Below are positions 1 through 11,900 of a stretch of DNA of 64,000 bases, one piece after another. Both the position numbers and the translations under genes were made by a program. Under the pieces are notes generated by a model. It was given only the letters and a program-made list of their open reading frames with translations, searched no databases and was not told the origin of the DNA. Source of the DNA: Bradyrhizobium sp. URHD0069 (GTDB lineage: Bacteria; Pseudomonadota; Alphaproteobacteria; Rhizobiales; Xanthobacteraceae); the NCBI RefSeq assembly GCF_000701345.1, contig NZ_JNIJ01000016.1, positions 83,599 to 147,598 of the forward strand, in the 5' to 3' direction. Numbering within the stretch: position 1 is the stretch's first letter; each line of letters begins with the position of its first letter.

Positions 1-38
1 TCCGATAATCTACTACGCCAAGCCGACGCAGGCCTCGC

Positions 39-344
39 TCAGACCGACTTGTCGGTGATCAACCCGGTGCGCTTGTCGCTGCTCTCGGCGGCCTGTTGTT
101 TGATCATCTCGCGGATCTTGTCTTCGATCTTCTGCTGCGCGGCGGGATCCATCGCTTTGAACTCGTCCTCGGTGATACCCATCTGCGCGAGCATGGCGGC
201 GTGCATGCGCTCCGCGGGCGTCATCTTCGCGTAGTCGAGAAATTTCTGCTCCGCCGTCTTGGCTTCGACGGGCTTGGCGGTCATTGAACCCGACTTCAGG
301 TTGTCGAAAACTGGCGGCAAAGCGCCTGAAAACGAAATTGACAT
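39..344 (-). CDS. Small conserved protein, function unknown
   Basis: A 101-residue protein starting MSISFSGALPPVF. The ATG at 344 has a GGAG ribosome site about nine bases upstream, so I preferred it to longer in-frame extensions. The C-terminal half is charged and helical (YAKMTPAERMHAAMLAQMG, then an acidic/basic helix ending REMIKQQAAESSDKRTG). There is no signal peptide or membrane segment. I recall similar short proteins of unknown role in Bradyrhizobium but name no domain. It stands alone near the window edge, reading the same way as the monooxygenase gene upstream of it. Confidence 0.7.
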   Translation of the reverse strand: MSISFSGALPPVFDNLKSGSMTAKPVEAKTAEQKFLDYAKMTPAERMHAAMLAQMGITEDEFKAMDPAAQQKIEDKIREMIKQQAAESSDKRTGLITDKSV

Positions 345-636
345 GGCGAACTCCGATTTGGATTCACCAGGTCGAGCAAAGCTCATGCCAGTCGTCAAAG
401 CCGCCAACGCTGGATTGCCTCGCGTCGAGGGCGCGCCACACACGGCAAAAATTGCCGGATCAAGAAAAAATTTGCCGAGGATCGTGCCACTGCCGCGCGC
501 AGAGCCGATGCTCGCTTTGCCCGTCGCAAATACTACGTCACGCCGCCATCGACTTGCCGTAGCCGGGCGGCCCGTCCGTGCCCATATCAATCATAAGTAA
601 GGCTTGCGCGAGTTAGGCGGATGGCGCCGCATCGCG

Positions 637-2100
<1,464 letters not shown>

Positions 2101-2200
2101 GGCGGCCCCCGAAAGGCGAATTGTCCGATCGCCAACGCAGGCAGTCAATCGGCAAAACCGGAGAAAAATGCATTTCACAGGCCAAAGGTCACGAGCTTGC

Positions 2201-3442
2201 TCAGCGCTGACCGGCTCCGACCCGATGGTGCTCCGCCGCCAGACACATCAGCAGTGCGAACACCGGAATAATAAACAATGGCCCGAAGGCGAGTCCTGTA
2301 AGCTTGGCAAGCGGCGCAGCCACGAGCGGCACGAGCAGCATCATAGCCATTCCGGTCCTGATCCATGGCGCTGGAATCCGCGAACGCGCCTCTTCCCTGT
2401 GCAGCCACACAACGACGAACGCACCGATCACCAGGTCGTAATCCTGCAGATAAGGCGTCGCGAGGCAGGTGCCGACAATAACCATTGCGTTGCGGATATG
2501 GGCTGGGTCATCACGCAGCCAGGATCGTGCGACGAAGAACGCCGCCGCTAGGGCGGTAGCCGCCTGCAACGCATACGCCGGTCCAACGTCTGCTCCAAGC
2601 CGGCGGGCAAACACAAAAACCGACAACATGCGATGCCATACGCCGGTTCCGTCTTCGAGAATGCTCGTTCGCAGCAGCGAGAGGTTGTTTGCGTATTCCA
2701 GCCAGCGATCAACTCCGAAGGCAACTGCACTCACGGTCGCCAATACTATGACCGTTACGCCCGTCGCGCCTACCGTCAACCACCGTCTGCCGGCGATGAG
2801 CGCAAATGGCAGCATCAGCGCGAGATGTGGCTTATAGGCCAGCAAACCGAACAGAAGGCCTGCGACGAGCGGGCGGCGATCCATCAACGCCAACCCGCCG
2901 CCGAGCAATGCCGCTGTCATGGCGCCGTTCTGTCCGCCGAGGGCGTTGATGAACAACGCCGGTATCGCCAGCGAAAGCAGCAATACATCTTCGCTCGACG
3001 AGAGTTTGAGTGCTCGATAGAAACCATACCACGTCGCAACGAGCCAGACGCCAAGCGCAGGCACATATGGAATGAGTGCAAGCGGCAACGTCAGCAACAG
3101 GAGAACTGGTGGATAGGAGTAGTGATAAGCGTCGATGTTCGGGCCGGTGATCGACTGCTCAAATCTATGAAAAGCGAGGAAGTCATAGATTTCATTCGCG
3201 CGGCCATGAAGCGCGAGAAATGCGCCTGACCAGTAGTTGACGAAATCGTCGCCAAATGGGCGACGAATACCGTCACTCAGGCCGTCGTGAGTCTGACGCA
3301 GGAGATCGATCAGATATGCTGCGAACGCAATGACGATCCAGCATCGCGCGATCAACCGGAGCCGCGTTGGGTTCGTCAGCACACCAGCCGAAGTATCTGA
3401 CGGTACCGCAGGATTCTTTGCGGATTGATCTAACAACGTCAT
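2201..3442 (-). CDS. Polytopic membrane protein, GT87 (DUF2029) mannosyltransferase-like
   Basis: About 413 residues with many hydrophobic segments and short loops. The first periplasmic loop carries a GDDFVNYWSGAFLALHGRANEIYD stretch that begins at residue ~55 and is typical of the GT87/DUF2029 family of GT-C polyprenyl-phosphate-dependent glycosyltransferases. The start at 3442 (MTLLDQSAKN) has a GAGG site at good spacing; an upstream ATG at 3466 is also open but has no clear ribosome site. The acceptor and sugar are unknown. It reads in the same direction as the monooxygenase gene, about 100 bases upstream of it, with no other link visible. Confidence 0.75.
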   Translation of the reverse strand: MTLLDQSAKNPAVPSDTSAGVLTNPTRLRLIARCWIVIAFAAYLIDLLRQTHDGLSDGIRRPFGDDFVNYWSGAFLALHGRANEIYDFLAFHRFEQSITGPNIDAYHYSYPPVLLLLTLPLALIPYVPALGVWLVATWYGFYRALKLSSSEDVLLLSLAIPALFINALGGQNGAMTAALLGGGLALMDRRPLVAGLLFGLLAYKPHLALMLPFALIAGRRWLTVGATGVTVIVLATVSAVAFGVDRWLEYANNLSLLRTSILEDGTGVWHRMLSVFVFARRLGADVGPAYALQAATALAAAFFVARSWLRDDPAHIRNAMVIVGTCLATPYLQDYDLVIGAFVVVWLHREEARSRIPAPWIRTGMAMMLLVPLVAAPLAKLTGLAFGPLFIIPVFALLMCLAAEHHRVGAGQR

Positions 3443-3558
3443 GGCCTGCCTCATCATTGCGTACATGCAAGATGCGGTCAGCGCGTTAGCGTCGCGTTAA
3501 TGAGTTTGGGTATGCGAAGCCCAAGTGGATTGGGCCATGCCAGGACACGCCTTAAATG

Positions 3559-3587
3559 AAAAGCCCCGGATCGCTCCGGGGCTTTTT
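3559..3587 (-). terminator. Rho-independent terminator downstream of ahcY
   Basis: A perfect 10-bp stem (AAGCCCCGGA / TCCGGGGCTT) around a TCGC loop. It is followed on the minus strand by a T-rich run and lies about 20 bases beyond the ahcY stop codon. It would end the metK/ahcY-side transcription before the GT87 gene. Confidence 0.85.
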
Positions 3588-3607
3588 GCGGGTCTCAAGG
3601 TCAGGTC

Positions 3608-5038
3608 TCAATACCTATAATGCTCCGGCTTGAACGGGCCTTCCGGCTTCACGCCGATATATTCGGCCTGGTCGGGGCGCAGTTTTGTCAGCTTCACGCC
3701 GATCTTGGAAAGATGCAGCCGCGCCACCTTCTCGTCGAGCGACTTCGGCAGCACATAGACCTTCTTCTCGTACTTGCCGTCCTTGTTGTTGGCGAACAGT
3801 TCGATCTGCGCCAGCGTCTGGTTGGTGAAGGACGCGGACATCACGAAGGACGGATGGCCCATGGCGTTGCCGAGGTTTACGAGACGCCCTTCCGAAAGCA
3901 GGATCATCCGCTTGCCGTCAGCGAAAGTGATCTCGTCGACCTGCGGTTTGATGTTGGTCCATTTCAGATTGCGCAAGTGCGCGATCTGGATCTCGTTGTC
4001 GAAATGGCCGATGTTGCAGACGATGGCGCGATCCTTCATCGCGCGCATGTGGTCGATGGTGATGATATCCTTGTTGCCGGTGGCCGTGACGAAGATGTCG
4101 GCGCGCGGGGCGGCATCTTCCATGGTGACGACTTCATAGCCTTCCATCGCCGCCTGCAGCGCGCAGATCGGGTCGACCTCCGACACCATGACGCGGCAGC
4201 CGGCCTGACGCAGTGAGGCGGCCGAGCCCTTGCCGACGTCGCCGAAGCCCGCGACCATCGCCACCTTGCCCGACATCATCACGTCGGTGCCGCGTCGGAT
4301 ACCGTCGACCAGCGATTCGCGGCAGCCATAGAGGTTGTCGAATTTCGATTTGGTGACGCTGTCGTTGACGTTGATCGCAGGGAACAGCAGCGTGCCCGTC
4401 TTCTCCATGTCGTAGAGCCGGTGTACGCCCGTCGTCGTCTCTTCCGAGACACCCTTGATGTTCTTGGCGATCTCGGCGAACCAGCCCTTCGGCTTCTCCT
4501 TGAGCATCCGCTTGATCAGCGCGAAAAACACCTCTTCCTCCTCGCTGTTGTGCTGATCGAGGAATACGGTATCGCCGCGCTCGGCGCGCAGGCCCTGGTG
4601 CACGAACATGGTGGCGTCGCCGCCGTCATCGAGGATCATGTTGGGCGTGCCGCCGCCATGCCAGTCGAATAGCTTGGCGGTGTAGTCCCAGTATTCGGTG
4701 AGGCTCTCGCCTTTCACCGCGAACACCGGGATGCCGGCCGCGGCGATTGCGGCTGCAGCATGGTCCTGCGTCGAATAGATGTTGCAGGAGACCCAACGGA
4801 TGTCGGCGCCGAGTGCTGCCAGCGTTTCGATCAAGACCGCGGTCTGGATCGTCATGTGCAGGGAGCCGGCGATCCGCGCCCCCTTCAAGGGTTGCTTGGG
4901 GCCGTATTCCTCGCGCGTCGCCATCAGACCGGGCATCTCGGTCTCGGCCAGCGAGATTTCCTTGCGGCCAAATTCGGCGAGCGCGATGTCCTTGACGATG
5001 TAGTCGGTGAAGGCAGGCTTCTTGGCGGTGGCGGTCAT
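3608..5038 (-). CDS. ahcY: S-adenosylhomocysteine hydrolase (adenosylhomocysteinase)
   Basis: A 476-residue cytosolic enzyme that splits S-adenosylhomocysteine into adenosine and homocysteine using tightly bound NAD. Visible marks are the substrate-site segment [17 protein letters not shown] (residues ~82-98), the Rossmann motif GFGDVGKG (~264-271), the ~40-residue insertion of the long bacterial/plant form ([20 protein letters not shown]), and the conserved C-terminus KPEHYRY. The start at 5038 ([13 protein letters not shown]) has an AAGGA site; longer in-frame extensions are not family-like. It lies downstream of metK on the same strand with a repeat-bearing 220-bp spacer, so SAM synthesis and SAH removal are adjacent. 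A strong terminator follows. Confidence 0.97.
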   Translation of the reverse strand: MTATAKKPAFTDYIVKDIALAEFGRKEISLAETEMPGLMATREEYGPKQPLKGARIAGSLHMTIQTAVLIETLAALGADIRWVSCNIYSTQDHAAAAIAAAGIPVFAVKGESLTEYWDYTAKLFDWHGGGTPNMILDDGGDATMFVHQGLRAERGDTVFLDQHNSEEEEVFFALIKRMLKEKPKGWFAEIAKNIKGVSEETTTGVHRLYDMEKTGTLLFPAINVNDSVTKSKFDNLYGCRESLVDGIRRGTDVMMSGKVAMVAGFGDVGKGSAASLRQAGCRVMVSEVDPICALQAAMEGYEVVTMEDAAPRADIFVTATGNKDIITIDHMRAMKDRAIVCNIGHFDNEIQIAHLRNLKWTNIKPQVDEITFADGKRMILLSEGRLVNLGNAMGHPSFVMSASFTNQTLAQIELFANNKDGKYEKKVYVLPKSLDEKVARLHLSKIGVKLTKLRPDQAEYIGVKPEGPFKPEHYRY

Positions 5039-5100
5039 GTAATCTTCCTTTGTCTTGGCCCGAACGACGTCTATTTGCGAACCGGACTGCAATTCATTTC

Positions 5101-5220
5101 TCATCATGCCCGGCCACGTCTGCTTTGCGCAGACTGCACAAACTTGTCTGCGATGCAGGGCATCCACATCTTGGCCGCGACAAAGAAGACGCCTTGGCCG
5201 GGACAAGCCCGGCCATGACG
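5101..5220. repeat. Palindromic intergenic repeat (CCCGGCC family)
   Basis: The spacer between metK and ahcY holds ATGCCCGGCCACGTCT near its left edge and, at its right edge, GGCCGGGACAAGCCCGGCC followed by ATGACG. An internal pair around GATGCAGGGCATCCACATCTT completes a long imperfect hairpin. I recognise this layout as a dispersed repeat common in Bradyrhizobium genomes. It could act as a transcript stabiliser or attenuator between metK and ahcY, which is inference. Confidence 0.6.
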
Positions 5221-5257
5221 GCTTAAATATGTCGCAGCAGCCTGCTCACATACGCGA

Positions 5258-6454
<1,197 letters not shown>

Positions 6455-6511
6455 CAACTAACCCCTTTTCCGCCAAACCTCGGCGGTTTCTTTGGTGATA
6501 TGTCCTGAATG

Positions 6512-7867
6512 TCAGTCGCGACGGCGCGAGATGACGTAGGATTCGTCGTAGAACCAGAGTCCATTATGCTTGCGCAAAACCTCCCTGGTGGCATCGAGGG
6601 TACGGCCGCTTTGAGTCATTTCCGCCAACCTGTCGTCTTCGATCTGGGCGACATACACTGCCGCGTTCCACGCTGCAAAGGCCGTTGAGGATCCGATCGA
6701 TCCGGTGACCTCGTTGGGCAACGCTTCCATATCATAGCGAAAGATCGAGCGGTTATCGGCATAGGCGTTAAAGTTTAGGTCGCGTCCGGCCGAACCCAGT
6801 TCGTATTTCACCGCGCGCAATAGCTCATGACGGCTTACCGAGAAAGGGTTTTCTCCAGGCCACACTGCCTGAATAATCTCCAGGCCGGGGTCCTGACCGT
6901 GAGAGTGAATTCCGATCAAACGGCCGCCAGCCCGCAGTGCCCGCGCCAGCGGCGCAATGATGCGTTTGGCGCGAAAATTGACTGAAGATTTGGCACGATA
7001 GGGCTGCGAGGCGATGATCAGGTCGAAATTGGCCTCGGAGCGCCCGGCGCGCGGGATGATCGAATCCAGCAAAAACCGGTGGTCTTCCCGGTACAGCACG
7101 ATGGCGACCGGCCGCTCATAGACCGGCATGCCCGAGCGCGGGCTGACATTGGCGCGCCAGTTCTGCTCAAGAAATGGGCCGAGTTCGGCGATCTGAGCTT
7201 CGAATTCCCCCGAGGAGGCCCCGCGCAAGGCCACTTCGTGCCAGATCATGCTTGCTGCCGCCGCTGGAGCGGCTGGCGCCAGCCAGGGCGCTTCGGCGTA
7301 ATACATGTTGGTGAGGACAAAAACCGTCGCCGGGTGCTCGAATAGCCGGTCCGGCACCTTCGCCAGCGTCAGTCGGACATCCTCGAGGCTGAGTTCCTTG
7401 CCGGCGACATAGAACGGCATATGGGGAAAGCGGCCATGCATGGAACGCATGACGCGCGCCAGCACGGTTCCGTCGCCGACGCCGGCATCAAATACCCGCA
7501 GCGCCGGCGGCCGGGGGTGGATGCTGCCCAGTTCCAGCGCTACCCGTTCCGCGATCACCCGCTTTTCGCTGCAGGTATGGACGAACAGCAGGTATTTCTG
7601 CCGATTCTCGAAAAACCGGAAGTTGCCGCGGGGATCGCGCTTCTCGGCCGAGACTTCAAGGCCGCGCGGCGGCGGCGCCCCGCCGGGCATCGAGGCGGCG
7701 ATATAGGCCTGGATGCGATCCAGCGTGTCGATGGTGATGCGCTTGCCCTCGCGCAGCCGATGCACCAGCTTGCCGTCATTGACGGCACGGCGCCCGAACG
7801 TCGATTCCGCCATATCGACCTGGCGGCAGAATTCGGAAATCTGGCTCAGGATCTGGTCGTTTTTCAT
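6512..7867 (-). CDS. HTH-containing SAM-dependent methyltransferase next to metK
   Basis: A 451-residue protein. Residues ~10-58 look like a DNA-binding or Cro-like helical segment (AESTFGRRAVNDGKLVHRL, then GKRITIDTLDRIQAYI). A class I methyltransferase core follows, with motif I FDAGVGDGT (~126-134). A motif-IV-like LIIASQPYRAKS replaces the usual NPPY-type tetrapeptide with SQPY. The start at 7867 (MKNDQILSQI) is chosen because the ORF upstream is shadow-like. It reads into metK and then ahcY, so a SAM consumer or regulator is directly linked to SAM supply and SAH removal. I recall this gene at the same place in related rhizobia; the target is unknown. Confidence 0.7.
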   Translation of the reverse strand: MKNDQILSQISEFCRQVDMAESTFGRRAVNDGKLVHRLREGKRITIDTLDRIQAYIAASMPGGAPPPRGLEVSAEKRDPRGNFRFFENRQKYLLFVHTCSEKRVIAERVALELGSIHPRPPALRVFDAGVGDGTVLARVMRSMHGRFPHMPFYVAGKELSLEDVRLTLAKVPDRLFEHPATVFVLTNMYYAEAPWLAPAAPAAAASMIWHEVALRGASSGEFEAQIAELGPFLEQNWRANVSPRSGMPVYERPVAIVLYREDHRFLLDSIIPRAGRSEANFDLIIASQPYRAKSSVNFRAKRIIAPLARALRAGGRLIGIHSHGQDPGLEIIQAVWPGENPFSVSRHELLRAVKYELGSAGRDLNFNAYADNRSIFRYDMEALPNEVTGSIGSSTAFAAWNAAVYVAQIEDDRLAEMTQSGRTLDATREVLRKHNGLWFYDESYVISRRRD

Positions 7868-8103
7868 CGGGCGGTTTGGGCCAGGTTGGTGGGCAGCGGT
7901 GGATGACACGGTTGTCCTACCATCATCTGCCCAACGGGGGATACGGGCCAAGTCCCCCGGGGAGGATAAGGGCGCGTGATCCCTGGACGGCCGCTCGCAG
8001 TAAGGCCTTTACCGATTCGGTGGGCCTCCGGCCGCCGGGAGGACGCTGCTTCGCGTCCGGGACACGGAGGCTCTCGGACGCTCCCTGAAGGAGGGAGAAC
8101 AAC

Positions 8104-9222
8104 TCACTTCCCCCACACCTCGTTCGCCACATCGACCGCGAGCTTCAGCTTCGCCCACTGCTCGTCCTCGGTAAGGAGGTTGCCCTCTTCGGTCGAGGCG
8201 AAGCCGCATTGCGGCGATAGCGCGAGCTGCTCCAGCGGCGCGAACTTGCTCGCCTCCTGCAGCCGCCGCTTGATGTCCTCCTTCTTTTCGAGTTCGCCGA
8301 ATTTCGAGGTGATGACCCCGACCACCACGATCTTGTTGCCCTTCGGCAAAAATCTCAGGGGCTCGAAGCCGCCGGCACGGTCGGAATCGTATTCGAGGAA
8401 ATAGCCGTCGTAATTGGTGCCGGCCAACATGGTCTCCGCCACCGGCTCATAGCCGCCGGACGAAACCCAGGTGGAGCGGAAATTGCCGCGGCAGACATGG
8501 GTGGTGATCGTCATGTCGGCCGGCCGCTCCGCGATCGCGTAGTTGATGACCCGGGCGTAGATTTCCTGCAGGCCATCGGGATTGTCGCCGCGCTCGCGCG
8601 CTTTCTTCAATTCCTCTTCCGAGCAAAGATAGGCCCACACGGTGTCATCGAATTGCAAATAGCGGCAGCCGGCGTCGTAAAAAGCTCTCACGGCCTTGCG
8701 GTACGTCTTGCCGAGATCCTCGAAGAACGCCTTGAGGTCCGGATACACCTCTTTCGAGATCGACCTGCGGCCGCCGCGGAAGTGCAGCACCGCCGGCGAT
8801 GGGATCGTCATCTTCGGCATGACGTGCGCAATCTCGCACTGCTTTTTCAGAAACTTGAAATGCGCCAACATCGGATGATCGTCAGGAAAATCAAGTTTGC
8901 CGATGACACGCACCGCGTCGGGCCGGGTCTGGACGCCTGCGAACTGGATGCCCTCGTCGGGATGAAACAGTTCGCAGCCGGTCAACTTGGCGAGAAAGTC
9001 GAAATGCCACCACGAACGGCGAAACTCGCCGTCGGTCGCAAGCTTCAGGCCGATCGACGCCTGCTTGTGCACGACCTTTTCGATCTCCATGTCCTCGACC
9101 TTGCGCAGATGGTCGGCCGAGATCTCGCCCTTTTCCAGTTTGGCGCGCGCCTCCTTGATGCGCAGCGGCCGCAGCAGGCTGCCGACTTCGTCGGCGCGGA
9201 ACGGGGCTTTTATTCGTTGCAT
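8104..9222 (-). CDS. MetE C-terminal-like (YxjG/YxjH) methyltransferase
   Basis: A 372-residue single-barrel protein of the cobalamin-independent methionine synthase superfamily, much shorter than full MetE (~750 residues). It resembles the YxjG/YxjH group, starting FRADEVGSLLRP. Likely zinc ligands are the His and Cys in TTHVCRGNFRSTW, a downstream Glu in GYFLEYDSDRAGG, and the Cys in LSPQCGFAS. The ATG at 9222 has an AGGAG site. Lying in the metK/ahcY neighbourhood, it may recycle homocysteine or use another thiol-methyl donor; this is inference, since the methyl donor of these short forms is often not tetrahydrofolate. Confidence 0.82.
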   Translation of the reverse strand: MQRIKAPFRADEVGSLLRPLRIKEARAKLEKGEISADHLRKVEDMEIEKVVHKQASIGLKLATDGEFRRSWWHFDFLAKLTGCELFHPDEGIQFAGVQTRPDAVRVIGKLDFPDDHPMLAHFKFLKKQCEIAHVMPKMTIPSPAVLHFRGGRRSISKEVYPDLKAFFEDLGKTYRKAVRAFYDAGCRYLQFDDTVWAYLCSEEELKKARERGDNPDGLQEIYARVINYAIAERPADMTITTHVCRGNFRSTWVSSGGYEPVAETMLAGTNYDGYFLEYDSDRAGGFEPLRFLPKGNKIVVVGVITSKFGELEKKEDIKRRLQEASKFAPLEQLALSPQCGFASTEEGNLLTEDEQWAKLKLAVDVANEVWGK

Positions 9223-9273
9223 GTCTTGCTCCTACGACGCTTGGCCAGTTCCTATGATTGCAACACCATCCAG

Positions 9274-9393
9274 TCGTCATTGCAAACGGGTCGGCGCAAA
9301 AGGCCGCCCGATGACAGGCTCCGCGAAGCAATCCAGAAATATAAATATAACGGACAACTGGATTGCTTTGTCGCTTCGCTCCTCGCAAGGACC
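9274..9393. repeat. Palindromic intergenic repeat (CGTCATTGC / CTCGCAA family), copy 1
   Basis: Begins CGTCATTGCAAACGGGTC, has an inner GATGACAGGCTCCGCGAAGC and ends GCTTCGCTCCTCGCAAGGAC. Inner segments AAGCAATCCAG and CTGGATTGCTTTG pair. Related copies lie at 14781-14897 and 16741-16812. It sits between livF and the MetE-like gene. Confidence 0.7.
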
Positions 9394-9408
9394 GAAAATT
9401 CGACGGTG

Positions 9409-10119
9409 TCACGACTTACCCGCCACGCCGAGGTATCGCTCGAGCACCGCGGGATCGGCTTTCAAGGCGGCACTCGCCGCATCATGAACGATCGCGCCGC
9501 GCTCCAATATCACGATGCGGTCGGCCAACCCCAGAATCTTTTGCGCATTCTGCTCGACAATAATCGAACAGGTACCCCCGGCGCGGGTGATGGTACCGAG
9601 CGCCTTGAGCAGCTCTTCGACAATGATCGGGGCCAGCCCCTCGGTCGGCTCGTCCAGCAGCAGCACTTTTGGATTGAGCGTGAGCGCGCGGCCGATCGCC
9701 AGCATCTGCTGCTCGCCGCCGGAGAGCTGGTTGCCGAAATTGTTGCGGCGCTCTTTCAGCCTCGGAAACATCTCGTAGACCTTTGCCACCGTCCACGGTC
9801 CGGGGCGCGCCACCGCAGTCATGTTCTCTTCCACCGTCAGCGAGCGGAAGATGTTGCGCTCTTGCGGCACCCAGCCGATGCCCGCCCGCGCCCGCTGGTC
9901 GGGCCGCATCTCGGTGATGTCCTGACCGCCAAGGATAACGCTTCCGCCGAAGCGGTGGGTAATTCCGACAATCGAATTGATCAGGGTGGTCTTGCCGGTG
10001 CCGTTACGCCCCAAGAGTGCCAGCACCTCGCTTTCCGCTAGCCGCAGCGACATGCCGGGCAATACCACGGCTTCCCCATAGCCGGCGCGCAGGCCTTCGA
10101 TGCGCAGGAGATCAGGCAT
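9409..10119 (-). CDS. livF: Branched-chain amino-acid-type ABC transporter ATPase LivF (cluster 1)
   Basis: A 236-residue ATPase with Walker A GRNGTGKTT, signature LSGGEQQM, Walker B VLLLDEPTEGLAP and H-loop region IVEQNAQKI. The TEGLAP sequence is characteristic of LivF proteins. The ATG at 10119 (MPDLLRIEGL) has a GAGG site and overlaps the livG stop by eight bases; the GTG at 10131 is less likely. It is the last gene of a livK-H-M-G-F operon on the minus strand. It energises uptake together with LivG; the ligand cannot be read from sequence. Confidence 0.92.
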   Translation of the reverse strand: MPDLLRIEGLRAGYGEAVVLPGMSLRLAESEVLALLGRNGTGKTTLINSIVGITHRFGGSVILGGQDITEMRPDQRARAGIGWVPQERNIFRSLTVEENMTAVARPGPWTVAKVYEMFPRLKERRNNFGNQLSGGEQQMLAIGRALTLNPKVLLLDEPTEGLAPIIVEELLKALGTITRAGGTCSIIVEQNAQKILGLADRIVILERGAIVHDAASAALKADPAVLERYLGVAGKS

Positions 10120-10864
10120 CGGCGGCCTCACCGAGATAGACCGCCTTGACTCTGGCGTCCCGCGCTACTTCAGCCGGCGGGCCTTCGACCAGCATCGCGC
10201 CATTGACCAGCACCGAAATGCGGTCGGCAAAACTGAACACCAGATCCATGTCGTGCTCGATCAAAAGTATCGTGACATCGCGCGGCAACGCGGCGACGGC
10301 CGCCAAGATATCCTGGCGTTCGTTTTCCGGCACGCCGGCGGCGGGCTCATCGAGCAGCAGCACCCGCGGCTGGGCGGCAATGGCGACCGCGATCTCCAGC
10401 AGGCGCTGCTTGCCATAGGGTAGCGTCGCAGTGAGGTCGTTCATCACATCAAGCAGATGGAAGCGCGCGAGATTTTCCGCGATCTCGGCGTTGACGTCGT
10501 CGCGCGTCCCCATCCGGCGCCACCAGTCGCCGCCACGGCCGAGCCGTTCCGACACCGCAAGCCCGATGGTCTCGAGCGGCGTCAGATCGGCGTAGAGCTG
10601 GTTGATCTGGAAGGTGCGGGACAGCCCGCGCCGCACACGCGCGTGCACCGGCAAATCCGTGATGTCGTTGCCTTCGAGCAGGATACGCCCGGCATTGGGC
10701 TTGAGCACGCCGGTCAAGAGATTGATGACGGTGGTCTTACCGGCGCCGTTCGGGCCGATCAGCGCGTGGCGCGCACCGGCCTCGATCTTCAGCGAGAGAT
10801 CGCGGGTGACCTTCAGTGCCTCGAACTGCTTTTCGAGCCCCCTGGTTTCCAGCGCGATCGTCAT
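10112..10864 (-). CDS. livG: HAAT-family ABC transporter ATPase LivG (cluster 1)
   Basis: A 250-residue ATPase with Walker A GPNGAGKTT, a LivG-type signature region TLPYGKQRLLEIAVAI, Walker B LLLDEPAAGVPENE and H-loop IEHDMDLVF. The start at 10864 (MTIALETRGL) forms an ATGA overlap with the livM stop, indicating translational coupling. It pairs with LivF beneath the LivH/LivM channel. Confidence 0.92.
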   Translation of the reverse strand: MTIALETRGLEKQFEALKVTRDLSLKIEAGARHALIGPNGAGKTTVINLLTGVLKPNAGRILLEGNDITDLPVHARVRRGLSRTFQINQLYADLTPLETIGLAVSERLGRGGDWWRRMGTRDDVNAEIAENLARFHLLDVMNDLTATLPYGKQRLLEIAVAIAAQPRVLLLDEPAAGVPENERQDILAAVAALPRDVTILLIEHDMDLVFSFADRISVLVNGAMLVEGPPAEVARDARVKAVYLGEAADA

Positions 10865-11892
10865 GGCGCGTCGCTTTCGGGAACGGCGACGATGGCTCTT
10901 CGTCCGCCGAACTGCCTGATGATCAGGTTCGGCGCCCACAGCGCCCAGCGATGCAGGCGCGCCCGGCCGACCAGCACGATCACGACCAGCACGAGGCCGA
11001 TCCAGAACTGCCAGTATTGCGGCGTGATGGTCGAAAACACTTCCTGCAGCATTTTGAACACCACCGCGCCGATCAATCCGCCGTAGAGATAGCCGGTGCC
11101 GCCGATCACCAAGACCAGCATCAAATCCGCGGAACGCTCGAACGAGAACACGTCGAGCGAGGCGAGCGCCGTCGTCTGGGTGAACAGCGCGCCGGCGATT
11201 CCAGCATAAAATGCGGCGAGCGTGTAAATCGCGATCAGACGGCGGTTGACCGGGATGCCGATCGCAGCCGCACGCAGAGGATTGTTTCTGATCGCACGCA
11301 GCGACAGGCCGAACGGCGAGTGCACGATCCGCCGCGCCAGCAGGAACAACAGGAACAGAACGATAAGCGAGTAGAAGAAGCCGACCTTACCGAACATGTC
11401 GAAGGTAAACAGCCCGAGGATCGGCTGCATCTCGATGCCCTGCAAACCATCGGTACCGCCGGTGATGTTGGAAAAACGCTCGGCCAGCGCCTCCAGCAGC
11501 AAGGCAATGCCCAGCGTCACCATCAGGCGCGTCAGGTCGGCGCCCCTTATTACCAGAAAACTGGTGAGAAAGCCGACCGCCATGGCGACGAGACCGGCAA
11601 CAACCAGCGCGATCACCGGCTCGGCAATGATGCCGTGCAACGCGAGCAGCCCGGCGCAATAGGCGCCGATGCCGAAGAACGCCGCGTGGCCGAGGGAAAC
11701 GATACCGGCGTAGCCCAGGATCAGATCGAGCGACAGCGCGAACAACGCCAGCCGCACGATATCCGTCATGATGAGATAGCGAGAGGGGAACAGCAACGCG
11801 CAGGCGAGTGCGAGGATCCAGAACGCGATCTCGGTCCAACGCCAGCGCGCCTGCCGGGTGGCGTGATATCCGACGTCGGCTCGCGCGGTCAT
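10861..11892 (-). CDS. livM: HAAT-family ABC permease LivM (cluster 1)
   Basis: A 343-residue inner-membrane permease with about eight to ten hydrophobic segments. It carries the LivM pattern GYAGIVSLGHAAFFGIGAY at residues ~60-78 and the EAA-like loop IRNNPLRAAAIGIPV. It forms the transport channel with LivH. The ATG at 11892 lies ten bases below the livH stop, and its own end overlaps livG by ATGA. Confidence 0.92.
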   Translation of the reverse strand: MTARADVGYHATRQARWRWTEIAFWILALACALLFPSRYLIMTDIVRLALFALSLDLILGYAGIVSLGHAAFFGIGAYCAGLLALHGIIAEPVIALVVAGLVAMAVGFLTSFLVIRGADLTRLMVTLGIALLLEALAERFSNITGGTDGLQGIEMQPILGLFTFDMFGKVGFFYSLIVLFLLFLLARRIVHSPFGLSLRAIRNNPLRAAAIGIPVNRRLIAIYTLAAFYAGIAGALFTQTTALASLDVFSFERSADLMLVLVIGGTGYLYGGLIGAVVFKMLQEVFSTITPQYWQFWIGLVLVVIVLVGRARLHRWALWAPNLIIRQFGGRRAIVAVPESDAP

Positions 11893-11900
11893 GGCTGCGC

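Noticed and set aside
6455..6511. SAM riboswitch upstream of metK
   Set aside because: Only 57 bases separate metK from the upstream gene and no riboswitch-like fold is evident.
8497..10041. 514-codon open frame on the plus strand
   Set aside because: It is antisense to livF and the MetE-like gene, which have full motifs; the frame is open because of high GC and codon bias.
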